The notes under the pieces: generated by a model
Told to the model about the DNA's origin: nothing
Database searches by the model: none
What the model saw: the letters and a program-made list of their open reading frames with translations, nothing else
Part shown: one piece after another, positions 1-5,826 of the stretch
Numbering within the stretch: the stretch's first letter is position 1
Layout of the letters: the number at the start of each line of letters is the position of its first letter
Translations under genes and position numbers: made by a program
From: an uncultured Victivallaceae bacterium
GTDB lineage: Bacteria > Verrucomicrobiota > Lentisphaeria > Victivallales > Victivallaceae
NCBI GenBank assembly: GCA_934663655.1
Contig: CAKUKT010000162.1
Coordinates: 1 to 6,318, forward strand
Direction of reading: 5' to 3'
DNA length: 6,318 nt

Positions 1-2
1 GG

Positions 3-1325
3 GAGAAGCCGGGCAACACGGCAAAACTGGAGATCGTCGGACCGGAGCAATTCACCGTCTGGTTGCCGGTTCAGCGGGGGATCGAATCGGTACGGTTCGT
101 TTCGTCGCCGCCGGCGGCGACTCCGGGCGGGGATAAGCTCTTCACCTGCCGGGAGCGGGTGCTGCTGGAACTCAATCCCGGCGAATATATATTCAAGTTC
201 TCTGCGCCGGGGTGTCGTGATTCCTGGCGCAAATATTCGTTGCGCGCCGGCAATTCCCGGCTGAAACTCGAACTGGAACCAAGCTCCGGGACATTGGTTT
301 TTTCCTCGGTTCCGGCCGGAGCCGGAGTTGAACTCGACGGCCGGGAAGTCGGGGTGACGCCGCTGGTGGTCGAAGATCTCTCCATCGGCTCCCACGAAGC
401 GGTGATCAGCCATCCGGGGTTCGCCCGGCAGACCGTCGGCGTCGAGGTGGTCGATGAACGTCCCCGGGTGGTGGCGGTTGATCTTGAGGCTACTCTGGGT
501 CGGTTGGAGGTTGTTTCCGTTCCCGCGGCGGCGCGGGTTTTCATCGACGGCCGGGAAGTCGGGGTTACTCCGTACCGGCTCGAACGCGATGCGGGGCGTT
601 ATCAGTTGCGCCTGGAGGCTCCCGGATTTGCGCCGCTGGAGGAGAGTATTGTGCTTGAGGCCGGAGGCAACCGGCAGCAGGAGTTCCGGCTTGTCGCCCG
701 GCCGGGGGAGATTACGGTGGAGAGCGACCCTGCCGGTGCGCAGGTGTTGGTGGAGGGGGTCAAACGGGGGGTTACTCCGTGTAAGCTGGACAATCTGAGT
801 CCGGGCAATTACCGGGTGGTGATCTCGCTCGACGGTTATGACAGTTGCGAAGAGGATGTGGAGGTGGTTCCCGGGGTCAGCGACACGCTGCGGCGTGAAC
901 TTGTACCGAGTACCGGCACGCTCTGTTTCAGTGCTCGTCCGGCGGGAGTCACGGTGATGCTTGACGGTCGCCAGATCGGGATCAGTGAGGCGGATCCGGC
1001 GGCGACCGGACTGACGCGGGAGTTCCGGGTGACCGGACTGGCTCCCGGGACGCACCGGATCGAGGTGGTTCATCCGCTGGCGCCGAAGCCGGTCGCGGTA
1101 GCGGTTGAAGTGGTCAAAGGCGAAATCCGCCGGCTGCCGGCGCCGCTGGATCTCTGGCTGGCCAATTGTGAAATCGTTCACAACGACGGAACTCTTGAGC
1201 GCGGAGCCCTTTTCGAGGAGCGCGATGATCATATCATGTTCAGTCCGGTTCCGGGGATCACCGCGAGGATTGAACGCAGCGACCTCAAGTCAATCCGAAA
1301 GATTCCGGTGGAGTCGCAGAAATGA
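3..1325 (+). CDS. PEGA-repeat protein, C-terminal part (5' end outside window)
   Basis: The reading frame is open to the left edge. A TTG at 63 is the first possible start codon, but it has no suitable ribosome binding site and good coding sequence lies before it, so I read this as the 3' part of a longer gene. The visible 441 residues hold about four PEGA repeats at roughly 285-485, 495-695, 700-905 and 915-1145, plus a degenerate one at about 80-280. Each has the family pattern: a strand, VPAGA, a DG.EVGVTP turn, then PG.Y and a closing strand. The last 50 or so residues (from about 1149) form a different module with DGTLERG and a PG turn, which I do not recognise. PEGA domains are beta-sandwich repeats, usually extracytoplasmic and often attached to Ser/Thr kinases or surface proteins; no catalytic part is visible here. 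Its stop overlaps the next gene by ATGA. PEGA assignment is strong; overall function is unknown. Confidence 0.85.
   Translation, partial: EKPGNTAKLEIVGPEQFTVWLPVQRGIESVRFVSSPPAATPGGDKLFTCRERVLLELNPGEYIFKFSAPGCRDSWRKYSLRAGNSRLKLELEPSSGTLVFSSVPAGAGVELDGREVGVTPLVVEDLSIGSHEAVISHPGFARQTVGVEVVDERPRVVAVDLEATLGRLEVVSVPAAARVFIDGREVGVTPYRLERDAGRYQLRLEAPGFAPLEESIVLEAGGNRQQEFRLVARPGEITVESDPAGAQVLVEGVKRGVTPCKLDNLSPGNYRVVISLDGYDSCEEDVEVVPGVSDTLRRELVPSTGTLCFSARPAGVTVMLDGRQIGISEADPAATGLTREFRVTGLAPGTHRIEVVHPLAPKPVAVAVEVVKGEIRRLPAPLDLWLANCEIVHNDGTLERGALFEERDDHIMFSPVPGITARIERSDLKSIRKIPVESQK
334..565 (+). repeat. Exact 22-bp direct repeat pair in PEGA repeats 1 and 2
   Basis: The same 22 bases occur at 334-355 and 544-565, exactly 210 bp (70 codons) apart. 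They encode the DGREVGV turn of two neighbouring PEGA units. A shorter 13-base identity (GGGGTTACTCCGT) links unit 2 at 561-573 with unit 3 at 768-780, 207 bp apart. The surrounding codons differ much more, so these are islands of nucleotide identity within diverged protein repeats. This is seen directly; fairly recent duplication or gene conversion is an inference. Confidence 0.8.
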
Positions 1326-2335
1326 GCGACGGTATCCGTCTTCGTCACCGCCTGGAATATGCAGTAATCGTGCCCGCCTACTGGCTGATTCGTCATCTGC
1401 CCTATTGCGGTGTCCGGCTGCTGGCTGCGGTGATCGCGCTGGTGGTGCGGGCGGTGCCGGGCTGCCGGCGGCTGGTTCAGGCCAATATCCGCTGTGCGAT
1501 GCCGGAACTTCCGGAGCGGGAAGTTAAGCGGATTGCGGCGCGTTCTTTTCACCACCTCTTCCTGAACATGGGTGAGTTCATCTGGATCGGCGGCGAACCC
1601 GAACGTATCCGGCGTTGTTACCGTATCGCCGAACCGCTGCGCCGCAAACTCGCCGATATCGTCGAGCGTGGCGAACGGATAATTTTCGTGAATCCCCATC
1701 TCGGCAACTGGGAGGCCTCCGGAGTGATTGCGCCGTTTTTTTCCGGCGTCCGGCTGGCGGCGATCGCCAAGCCGTTGCGCAATCCGTTGCTGAACCGGTT
1801 GTTCAATCAACGTACGCGGGAGAAGGCTCCGGGACTGGAAATCATTTTCGCGCGTGGTGCGATCCGGGAGTCGCTCCGGGCGTTGCGGACCGGAAAGAGC
1901 CTTGGCACGCTGATCGATCAGAATACCCGGGTCCGGGATGGTGGAGTGTTTGTGAATTTTTTCGGGATTCCGGTGGCGAGCAGCACCGCTCCGGCGACGC
2001 TCAAGCGTTACTGTGATGCGCATGGCATTCCGGCGGTGATAATTTACGGCACCTGCGTGCGTCGCGCCGATGGTACGGTCGAAGCGTTGAGCAGCGAACT
2101 TTCCCGCCCGTTTGAAAGTTATGCCGACGATCGGGAAGTGGTTCAGGAACTGATGGAGATATCCGAGCGTTTTATCCGGGAATATCCGGATCAATATCTG
2201 TGGTTCTACCGTCGTTTTCAGTATATTCCTCCGGATTGTCCGGAGGCGGTGCGCCGGCGTTATCCGGACTACGCGGTGATTCCGGGTGAAAAGTTCTTTC
2301 GGCGCAACAAAATCACCGACGATACCTCATCATGA
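1322..2335 (+). CDS. LpxL/HtrB-family lipid A (lysophospholipid) acyltransferase
   Basis: This 337-residue protein belongs to the LpxL/LpxM (HtrB/MsbB) acyltransferase family, which adds secondary acyl chains to Kdo-lipid A precursors from acyl-ACP at the cytoplasmic face of the inner membrane. A hydrophobic N-terminal segment (about residues 13-45) can anchor it. The catalytic HX4E motif is present as H126-LGNW-E131. Other family blocks are LIDQN (197-201), GGVFVNFFGIP (207-217) and the C-terminal REYPDQYLWFYRRF (286-299). Length is close to the usual 300-330. The ATG overlaps the upstream stop (ATGA), and a GGAG at 1310-1313 sits 8 bases before it, which supports this start. It ends in another ATGA overlap with tilS. 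Which acyl position or chain it serves cannot be told from sequence; a related role on ornithine or other lipids is possible. Confidence 0.9.
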   Translation: MSDGIRLRHRLEYAVIVPAYWLIRHLPYCGVRLLAAVIALVVRAVPGCRRLVQANIRCAMPELPEREVKRIAARSFHHLFLNMGEFIWIGGEPERIRRCYRIAEPLRRKLADIVERGERIIFVNPHLGNWEASGVIAPFFSGVRLAAIAKPLRNPLLNRLFNQRTREKAPGLEIIFARGAIRESLRALRTGKSLGTLIDQNTRVRDGGVFVNFFGIPVASSTAPATLKRYCDAHGIPAVIIYGTCVRRADGTVEALSSELSRPFESYADDREVVQELMEISERFIREYPDQYLWFYRRFQYIPPDCPEAVRRRYPDYAVIPGEKFFRRNKITDDTSS

Positions 2336-3663
2336 CCGCCGATCTCTGCCGGGAATTGCTGGCGCCATGGCGCGGCGGTGAACTTTTCGTCGGTTTCTCC
2401 GGCGGCGCCGACAGTACTGCCGCACTGCTGATAACCCATGATTTTCAGGCGGAGTTCGGCTATCGTCTGATTGCCGTGCATTTCAATCACCATCTGCGGG
2501 GGAGTGAGTCGGACGCCGAGGCTGCCGCCGCCGCCCGTTTCGCTGCGGAACTCGGGGTCGATTTCATGATATGCGATCTCGATATGGCGACCGCCGCCGG
2601 TTCGGGGGTGGAGGATACGGCGCGGCGGTTGCGTCTGGAGCAGTGGAGACGGCTGACCGCCGGAAAAGAGCGCGCGGCGGTGGTGCTTGGGCACCATGCC
2701 GGTGACGCGGCGGAAAATCTGCTGATCCGGGTATTCCGGGGATCGAACTCCTCCGCTCTGGCCGGAATGCGTTCCTGCAGCCGGGTGGGCGGGGTGACGA
2801 TTCTGCGCCCGCTGCTGAACTTCTCCCGCTGCGAGATCGAGGCATGGCTCGTTTCCCGAGGGGTCCAGGCCTGGCAGCATGATTCGAGCAACCACTCGGT
2901 CGATTATCTGCGTAATTATCTTCGCAACGAGGTGATTCCGGAGATATGCAGCCGCTTCCCGGGGGGGGAGGCGGGAATCGGCCGGACTCTGGAGGCGCTG
3001 CGACTTGATGCCGATTGTCTTGATGGTGCCGCGGTGGAACGTTGTGCAAATGGTGATCCCGGGCGTAGTGAATTCTGGCGACAGCTGCCGCCGGCGTTGT
3101 TTGTCCGGTCGATGCGTCTCTGCTTCCGAGGTGATGGCGGGGCGCCTTTTTCCGGAGGGGAGATCGCCGAATTTCGGCGGGCGGTGGAGTTGGACCGCCC
3201 GGAACCGTATCGGGTGGTTTTCAGCGGTGGTCCGCGGTTGTTCATTCAGCGTGGCGTAATCTCCCGGGAGGAGGCGGAGCCGCCGGAACGGCTCTGGCGC
3301 TGGCGCGAAGAGCCGGAATTGATCTGGGGGGGCTGGCGGTTGACGCGTCGCTTTGTCACGGATTTTTCTCCCCCGGCGGGGCCGGACGGGGCGGTGTTTG
3401 ACGCGGATCTACTGCCGGAAGCGGTGGTGGTGGGTGCGCCGTTTCCGGGAGAGAGTATGGTGCCGTTCGGAAGAGTGCACGCGGAAAAGATCAAGAAGCT
3501 GAGGGTCGACCGGGGGGTGACAGCCTGGCCGCCGCATCCGATTGTGCGGACGGTTTCCGGAGAGGTGGTCTGGGCGACGGGCATCCGTCATTCCGGTGTC
3601 GCTCCGGTCGGAGAAAATACCCGGAGGATGGTGGAGTTTTCCCTTTCGCCGGCGGAGAGATGA
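2332..3663 (+). CDS. tilS: tRNA(Ile)-lysidine synthetase TilS
   Basis: TilS uses ATP and lysine to convert C34 of the CAU-anticodon tRNA-Ile to lysidine in the cytoplasm, so that it reads AUA and is charged with isoleucine. The N-terminal PP-loop ATPase motif SGGADS is at residues 23-28, followed by the family block HFNHHLRGSESDAE (50-63). Further hallmarks are GHHAGDAAEN (120-129), the RP-LL-SR segment (159-166) and DSSN plus R-N-LR (184-198). The C-terminal TilS domain covers about 366-438, with VPFGR and KIKKL-(V)DR. At 443 residues it matches the E. coli-type three-domain form. The first Asp of the usual HHxDD motif is Gly here, while the second (D125) is kept. The start overlaps the acyltransferase stop (ATGA) and no Shine-Dalgarno is visible, so translation probably depends on coupling. 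A G8 run lies at 2961-2968, with the frame intact on both sides. Confidence 0.95.
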   Translation: MTADLCRELLAPWRGGELFVGFSGGADSTAALLITHDFQAEFGYRLIAVHFNHHLRGSESDAEAAAAARFAAELGVDFMICDLDMATAAGSGVEDTARRLRLEQWRRLTAGKERAAVVLGHHAGDAAENLLIRVFRGSNSSALAGMRSCSRVGGVTILRPLLNFSRCEIEAWLVSRGVQAWQHDSSNHSVDYLRNYLRNEVIPEICSRFPGGEAGIGRTLEALRLDADCLDGAAVERCANGDPGRSEFWRQLPPALFVRSMRLCFRGDGGAPFSGGEIAEFRRAVELDRPEPYRVVFSGGPRLFIQRGVISREEAEPPERLWRWREEPELIWGGWRLTRRFVTDFSPPAGPDGAVFDADLLPEAVVVGAPFPGESMVPFGRVHAEKIKKLRVDRGVTAWPPHPIVRTVSGEVVWATGIRHSGVAPVGENTRRMVEFSLSPAER

Positions 3664-3690
3664 GTCGGGACTGATTTTCGTTCGGTCGTT

Positions 3691-3750
3691 CTTCCGGCGC
3701 GGGTGGGGTTGCTGCCGCCGCCGAATTGATGTGGCGGCCTCCGCCGGGAG
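3691..3750 (+). other. Nested inverted repeat in the tilS 3' region
   Basis: Bases 3691-3699 can pair with 3742-3750 as nine base pairs including one G-U. Inside it, GCCGCC (3717-3722, or 3714-3719) can pair with GGCGGC (3733-3738). It begins 27 bases after the tilS stop. It is not followed by a T-tract, so it is not a classic intrinsic terminator. It might be a 3' end stabilising structure or a chance product of GC-rich sequence. The rest of 3664-3939 shows no supported gene. Confidence 0.25.
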
Positions 3751-3789
3751 AAAATGCTGCAATTTTGTCGAGCGTTTTACGGCGGTGGA

Positions 3790-3818
3790 TTGAAAAAATG
3801 CTGATTGTGAGTTATTTT
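3790..3818 (+). promoter_or_regulatory. Possible sigma70-type promoter upstream of tRNA-Pro
   Basis: TTGAAA at 3790-3795 and TATTTT at 3813-3818 are separated by 17 bases. They lie in a stretch (about 3790-3890) that is clearly AT-richer than its surroundings. It would drive the tRNA-Pro gene with a leader of about 115 bases. A short inverted repeat, GTCAT-CGCT-ATGAC (3827-3840), lies just downstream near the predicted start. A TATAAA at 3878-3883 is an alternative -10 closer to the tRNA, but has no good -35. Motif match only. Confidence 0.3.
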
Positions 3819-3939
3819 ATGAATCGGTCATCGCTATGACAGGTGCCGGCAATGTCGATTCCGGTTCGGGATGATGATATAAAAGGGAGGGTTTTTCGCG
3901 TCCGGATTGATGCGGGAGGAGTTTTCAAGGTTTATTTTC

Positions 3940-4016
3940 CGGGGCGTAGCGCAGTGGCTTAGCGCGTCTGCTTTGGGAGCAGAAAGTCGCGGGTTCGACC
4001 CCCGCCGCCCCGACCA
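3940..4016 (+). tRNA. tRNA-Pro (anticodon UGG), CCA encoded
   Basis: A full cloverleaf can be drawn. The acceptor stem is CGGGGCG (3940-3946) with CGCCCCG (4006-4012). The D stem is GCGC (3949-3952) with GCGC (3962-3965). The anticodon stem is TCTGC (3967-3971) with GCAGA (3979-3983), and its loop TTTGGGA puts the anticodon TGG at 3974-3976. The variable loop has five bases (3984-3988), and the T stem GCGGG (3989-3993) pairs with CCCGC (4001-4005). G37 follows the anticodon and C1-G72 closes the acceptor stem, both usual for bacterial tRNA-Pro. The discriminator is A4013 and CCA is encoded at 4014-4016. UGG tRNA-Pro can read all or most CCN codons. It stands alone between two protein operons. 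Confidence 0.97.
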
Positions 4017-4024
4017 TTTTTTTT
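4017..4024 (+). terminator. T8 tract directly after the tRNA (possible terminator)
   Basis: Eight T's follow the encoded CCA without a gap. No separate hairpin stands before them, but the GC-rich T arm and acceptor stem of the tRNA end only four bases upstream and could act as the terminator structure. Its efficiency is uncertain; some read-through into arnT is possible. Confidence 0.4.
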
Positions 4025-4050
4025 GACTGTCATCAGGTTTGTTCGATCAT
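4023..4050 (+). promoter_or_regulatory. Possible sigma70-type promoter for arnT
   Basis: TTGACT (4023-4028) matches the -35 consensus at five of six positions, and GATCAT (4045-4050) is a weak -10 after a 16-base spacer. The -35 shares its first two T's with the T-tract behind the tRNA. Transcription would start near 4057, leaving a leader of about 48 bases before arnT. Motif match only. Confidence 0.33.
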
Positions 4051-4060
4051 CAACGTCTAT

Positions 4061-4086
4061 CGGCGGGAGAGGATGAAGGGCCGCCG
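4061..4086 (+). promoter_or_regulatory. GC hairpin in the arnT leader
   Basis: CGGCGG (4061-4066) can pair with CCGCCG (4081-4086) as six G-C pairs around a 14-base purine-rich loop. The loop contains AGAGG and the ATG of a possible short leader ORF at 4073. The structure ends just before the GGAG (4092-4095) that serves arnT, so it could affect ribosome access. Pairing is seen in the sequence; function is inferred. Confidence 0.3.
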
Positions 4087-4108
4087 CGGCTGGAGTTGCA
4101 ATAGATGA
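4073..4108 (+). CDS. Possible 11-residue leader peptide ORF before arnT
   Basis: An ATG at 4073 opens an 11-codon ORF encoding MKGRRGWSCNR. Its TGA stop (4106-4108) overlaps the arnT ATG in the same ATGA arrangement used between the other coupled genes here. A purine-rich GGGAGAGG (4065-4072) lies directly before it, though the spacing to the ATG is shorter than usual. The peptide is basic, with four Arg/Lys. It could couple translation to arnT or sense ribosome stalling. In so short a stretch it could equally be chance, and there is no homology to support it. Confidence 0.2.
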   Translation: MKGRRGWSCNR

Positions 4109-5826
4109 AATATGTTCTGCTGATGTTGACCCTTTTTATCGTCGGATACATCGTGCCGCTCGGTCAGCGGCCGCTGGTGGTTCCCGACGAGTTCCGTTAC
4201 GCTGAAATTCCGAGGGAAATGATCGTCTCGGGCGATTATACGGTGCCGAGATTGCTCAATCAGCGCTATTTTGAGAAGCCGGTACTGGGATACTGGCTGA
4301 ATGCCGCGTCGTTGAAGATTTTCGGATATAATGCCTTTGCGATACGGTTCTTTTCGGCGTTGTCGGTAGGGTTGACCGCATTGCTGGTTTTCGGGGTGGT
4401 GCATCAGTCGCTGCGGGACGGCCGGCAGGGGGCGCTGGCCGGAACGATCTATTTATGTTGCGGGCTGGTTTATGCGGTGGGGGTGTTTTCCGTACTGGAC
4501 AGTCAGTTGACCTTCTTTACGACCGGGACTCTTTTCACCGCTTTTCTCGCCACTCTCGAACGCCCTCTGGCCAAGCGGCGCATTGTATTGCTGATTCTCT
4601 GCGGGGCATGTGCCGGGCTCGGCTTTCTTACCAAGGGATTCGTCGCCTGGGCCGCGCCGGGGCTGGCGATTGCCGGTTATCTGATCTGGGAGAGGCGTTG
4701 GAAGGAGTTCCTGCTGCTGCCGTGGATTCCGCTGGTGGTTATGGCGGCCGTGATCGCCCCCTGGGCAATCGCTGTTCACCGCGCGGAACCGGATTACTGG
4801 CGTTATTTTGTGATGATTGAACATATTCAGCGTTTCACCAGGGATACCGCCGGACAGCATCCGCAGCCGTTCTGGTACTTCCTGCCGCTGATCGTCGGCG
4901 GAGTATTTCCGGCGGCGATACTCGCTCCGAGCGCTTTCGCGATCGGAAAGGAATGGAAACGGCTGCTTCGCCAGCCGCTTTATCGTCTCTGCGTGTGCGC
5001 AGTGGTGTTGCCGCTGCTCTTCTTTTCGCTTTCCAGCGGCAAACTGGCCACGTACATTCTTCCATGCTTTCCGCCGCTGGGGGTGCTGCTGGCGGCGGGA
5101 ATCGTCACCTACTTCCGCAGCGGTGGCCACAATCGCGCCTATCATATCGCTTTGAACATCTGGTCCGGGCTGACGCTTTTCATCGGTCTTGCCGCGGTGA
5201 TCGCCATTGCGCTGATCCGGTTCGGCGGCGACACGGTGGAGGGGTGGATCGCGATGTTGCCGCACGAAGCAGATGGCATTGTTTCTTCGTCGTGGCGACT
5301 GCCGCTCTTTGCCGTCGGGATGCTTGTCGCCGGTACGGCGCTGCTTTATCGGAGACGGGAATGGCGGCCGCGTATTTACGCCTTTTTCGGAGGGTTGGCG
5401 GCCATCATGCTCTGCGGAAATCTGTCCATTCCCGACTTCAAAAATGTAAAAATGCCGGAATCGGCGCTGCGGCGGCTGCCGGAGCTGGCGCAGTTCAATC
5501 CGAATGAGGTGGAGCTGGTCACCATTCCGACGCTGATGCATGCGGTGGCCTGGGTATATGAGCGCTCCGATATCCGAATCCTTTCGGATGGTGAACTTGG
5601 GTATGGCAATGCCGCCGCTATCGCCGCCGGTGAACCCAATGCGGTGTTGCCTGGGCGAGAACTTGCGGCTTTTGCGGCGGCATCCGATCGTCCGGTGGTG
5701 GGGATATTCCGCATCCGTGATGCGGAGCCGAAACGGCGCCGAGGTATGCCGGATCCGGATCGACGATATTTTTCCGGTCAACTGATGGCGGAAATCTATT
5801 TTCCTGGCAAGGCGGAGAAACCATGA
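4105..5826 (+). CDS. arnT: ArnT-type lipid A glycosyltransferase (GT83, 4-amino-4-deoxy-L-arabinose transferase-like)
   Basis: ArnT moves 4-amino-4-deoxy-L-arabinose from undecaprenyl phosphate to lipid A phosphate on the periplasmic side of the inner membrane, lowering binding of polymyxin and cationic peptides. This 573-residue multi-spanning protein resembles ArnT end to end. It shows PDEFRYAEIPREM (27-39, with the DE of the first periplasmic loop), YFEKP-GYW (55-64), VLDSQ (130-134), LTKGF (175-179), EPDYW-EHIQRF (228-244), FFSLSSGKLATYILPCF (306-322) and SIPD (441-444), then a soluble C-terminal domain (about 445-573). D28, K58 and D132 match by spacing the Asp/Lys residues linked to undecaprenyl phosphate binding in ArnT. 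An in-frame TAG at 4102-4104 bars a more upstream start, and GGAG at 4092-4095 lies nine bases before the ATG. No arnBCADEF genes are visible, so the sugar could differ. It is coupled by ATGA to the methyltransferase. Confidence 0.88.
   Translation: MKYVLLMLTLFIVGYIVPLGQRPLVVPDEFRYAEIPREMIVSGDYTVPRLLNQRYFEKPVLGYWLNAASLKIFGYNAFAIRFFSALSVGLTALLVFGVVHQSLRDGRQGALAGTIYLCCGLVYAVGVFSVLDSQLTFFTTGTLFTAFLATLERPLAKRRIVLLILCGACAGLGFLTKGFVAWAAPGLAIAGYLIWERRWKEFLLLPWIPLVVMAAVIAPWAIAVHRAEPDYWRYFVMIEHIQRFTRDTAGQHPQPFWYFLPLIVGGVFPAAILAPSAFAIGKEWKRLLRQPLYRLCVCAVVLPLLFFSLSSGKLATYILPCFPPLGVLLAAGIVTYFRSGGHNRAYHIALNIWSGLTLFIGLAAVIAIALIRFGGDTVEGWIAMLPHEADGIVSSSWRLPLFAVGMLVAGTALLYRRREWRPRIYAFFGGLAAIMLCGNLSIPDFKNVKMPESALRRLPELAQFNPNEVELVTIPTLMHAVAWVYERSDIRILSDGELGYGNAAAIAAGEPNAVLPGRELAAFAAASDRPVVGIFRIRDAEPKRRRGMPDPDRRYFSGQLMAEIYFPGKAEKP

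Noticed and set aside
63..65. TTG as the true start of the PEGA protein
   Set aside because: There is no well-placed Shine-Dalgarno and the frame is open with plausible coding sequence to the window edge, so a start further upstream is more likely.
1229..2194. 321-codon open frame on the - strand opposite the acyltransferase
   Set aside because: It has no family motifs and lies antisense to a protein with all the LpxL-family motifs; treated as a shadow.
3751..3803. Nine-base direct repeat AAAATGCTG at 3751-3759 and 3795-3803, and the weak AAAAT/ATTTT hairpin at 3751-3766
   Set aside because: They are too short and AT-simple to separate from chance; the hairpin lacks the stem strength of a terminator.
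3729..3839. 36-codon + strand ORF between tilS and the tRNA
   Set aside because: It has no ribosome binding site, no recognisable motif, and overlaps the candidate promoter region; likely chance.
4453..5781. 442-codon open frame on the - strand opposite arnT
   Set aside because: The product is low-complexity, rich in Arg/Gln/Pro and without recognisable motifs. The + strand encodes a clear full-length ArnT, so this is a GC-bias shadow.
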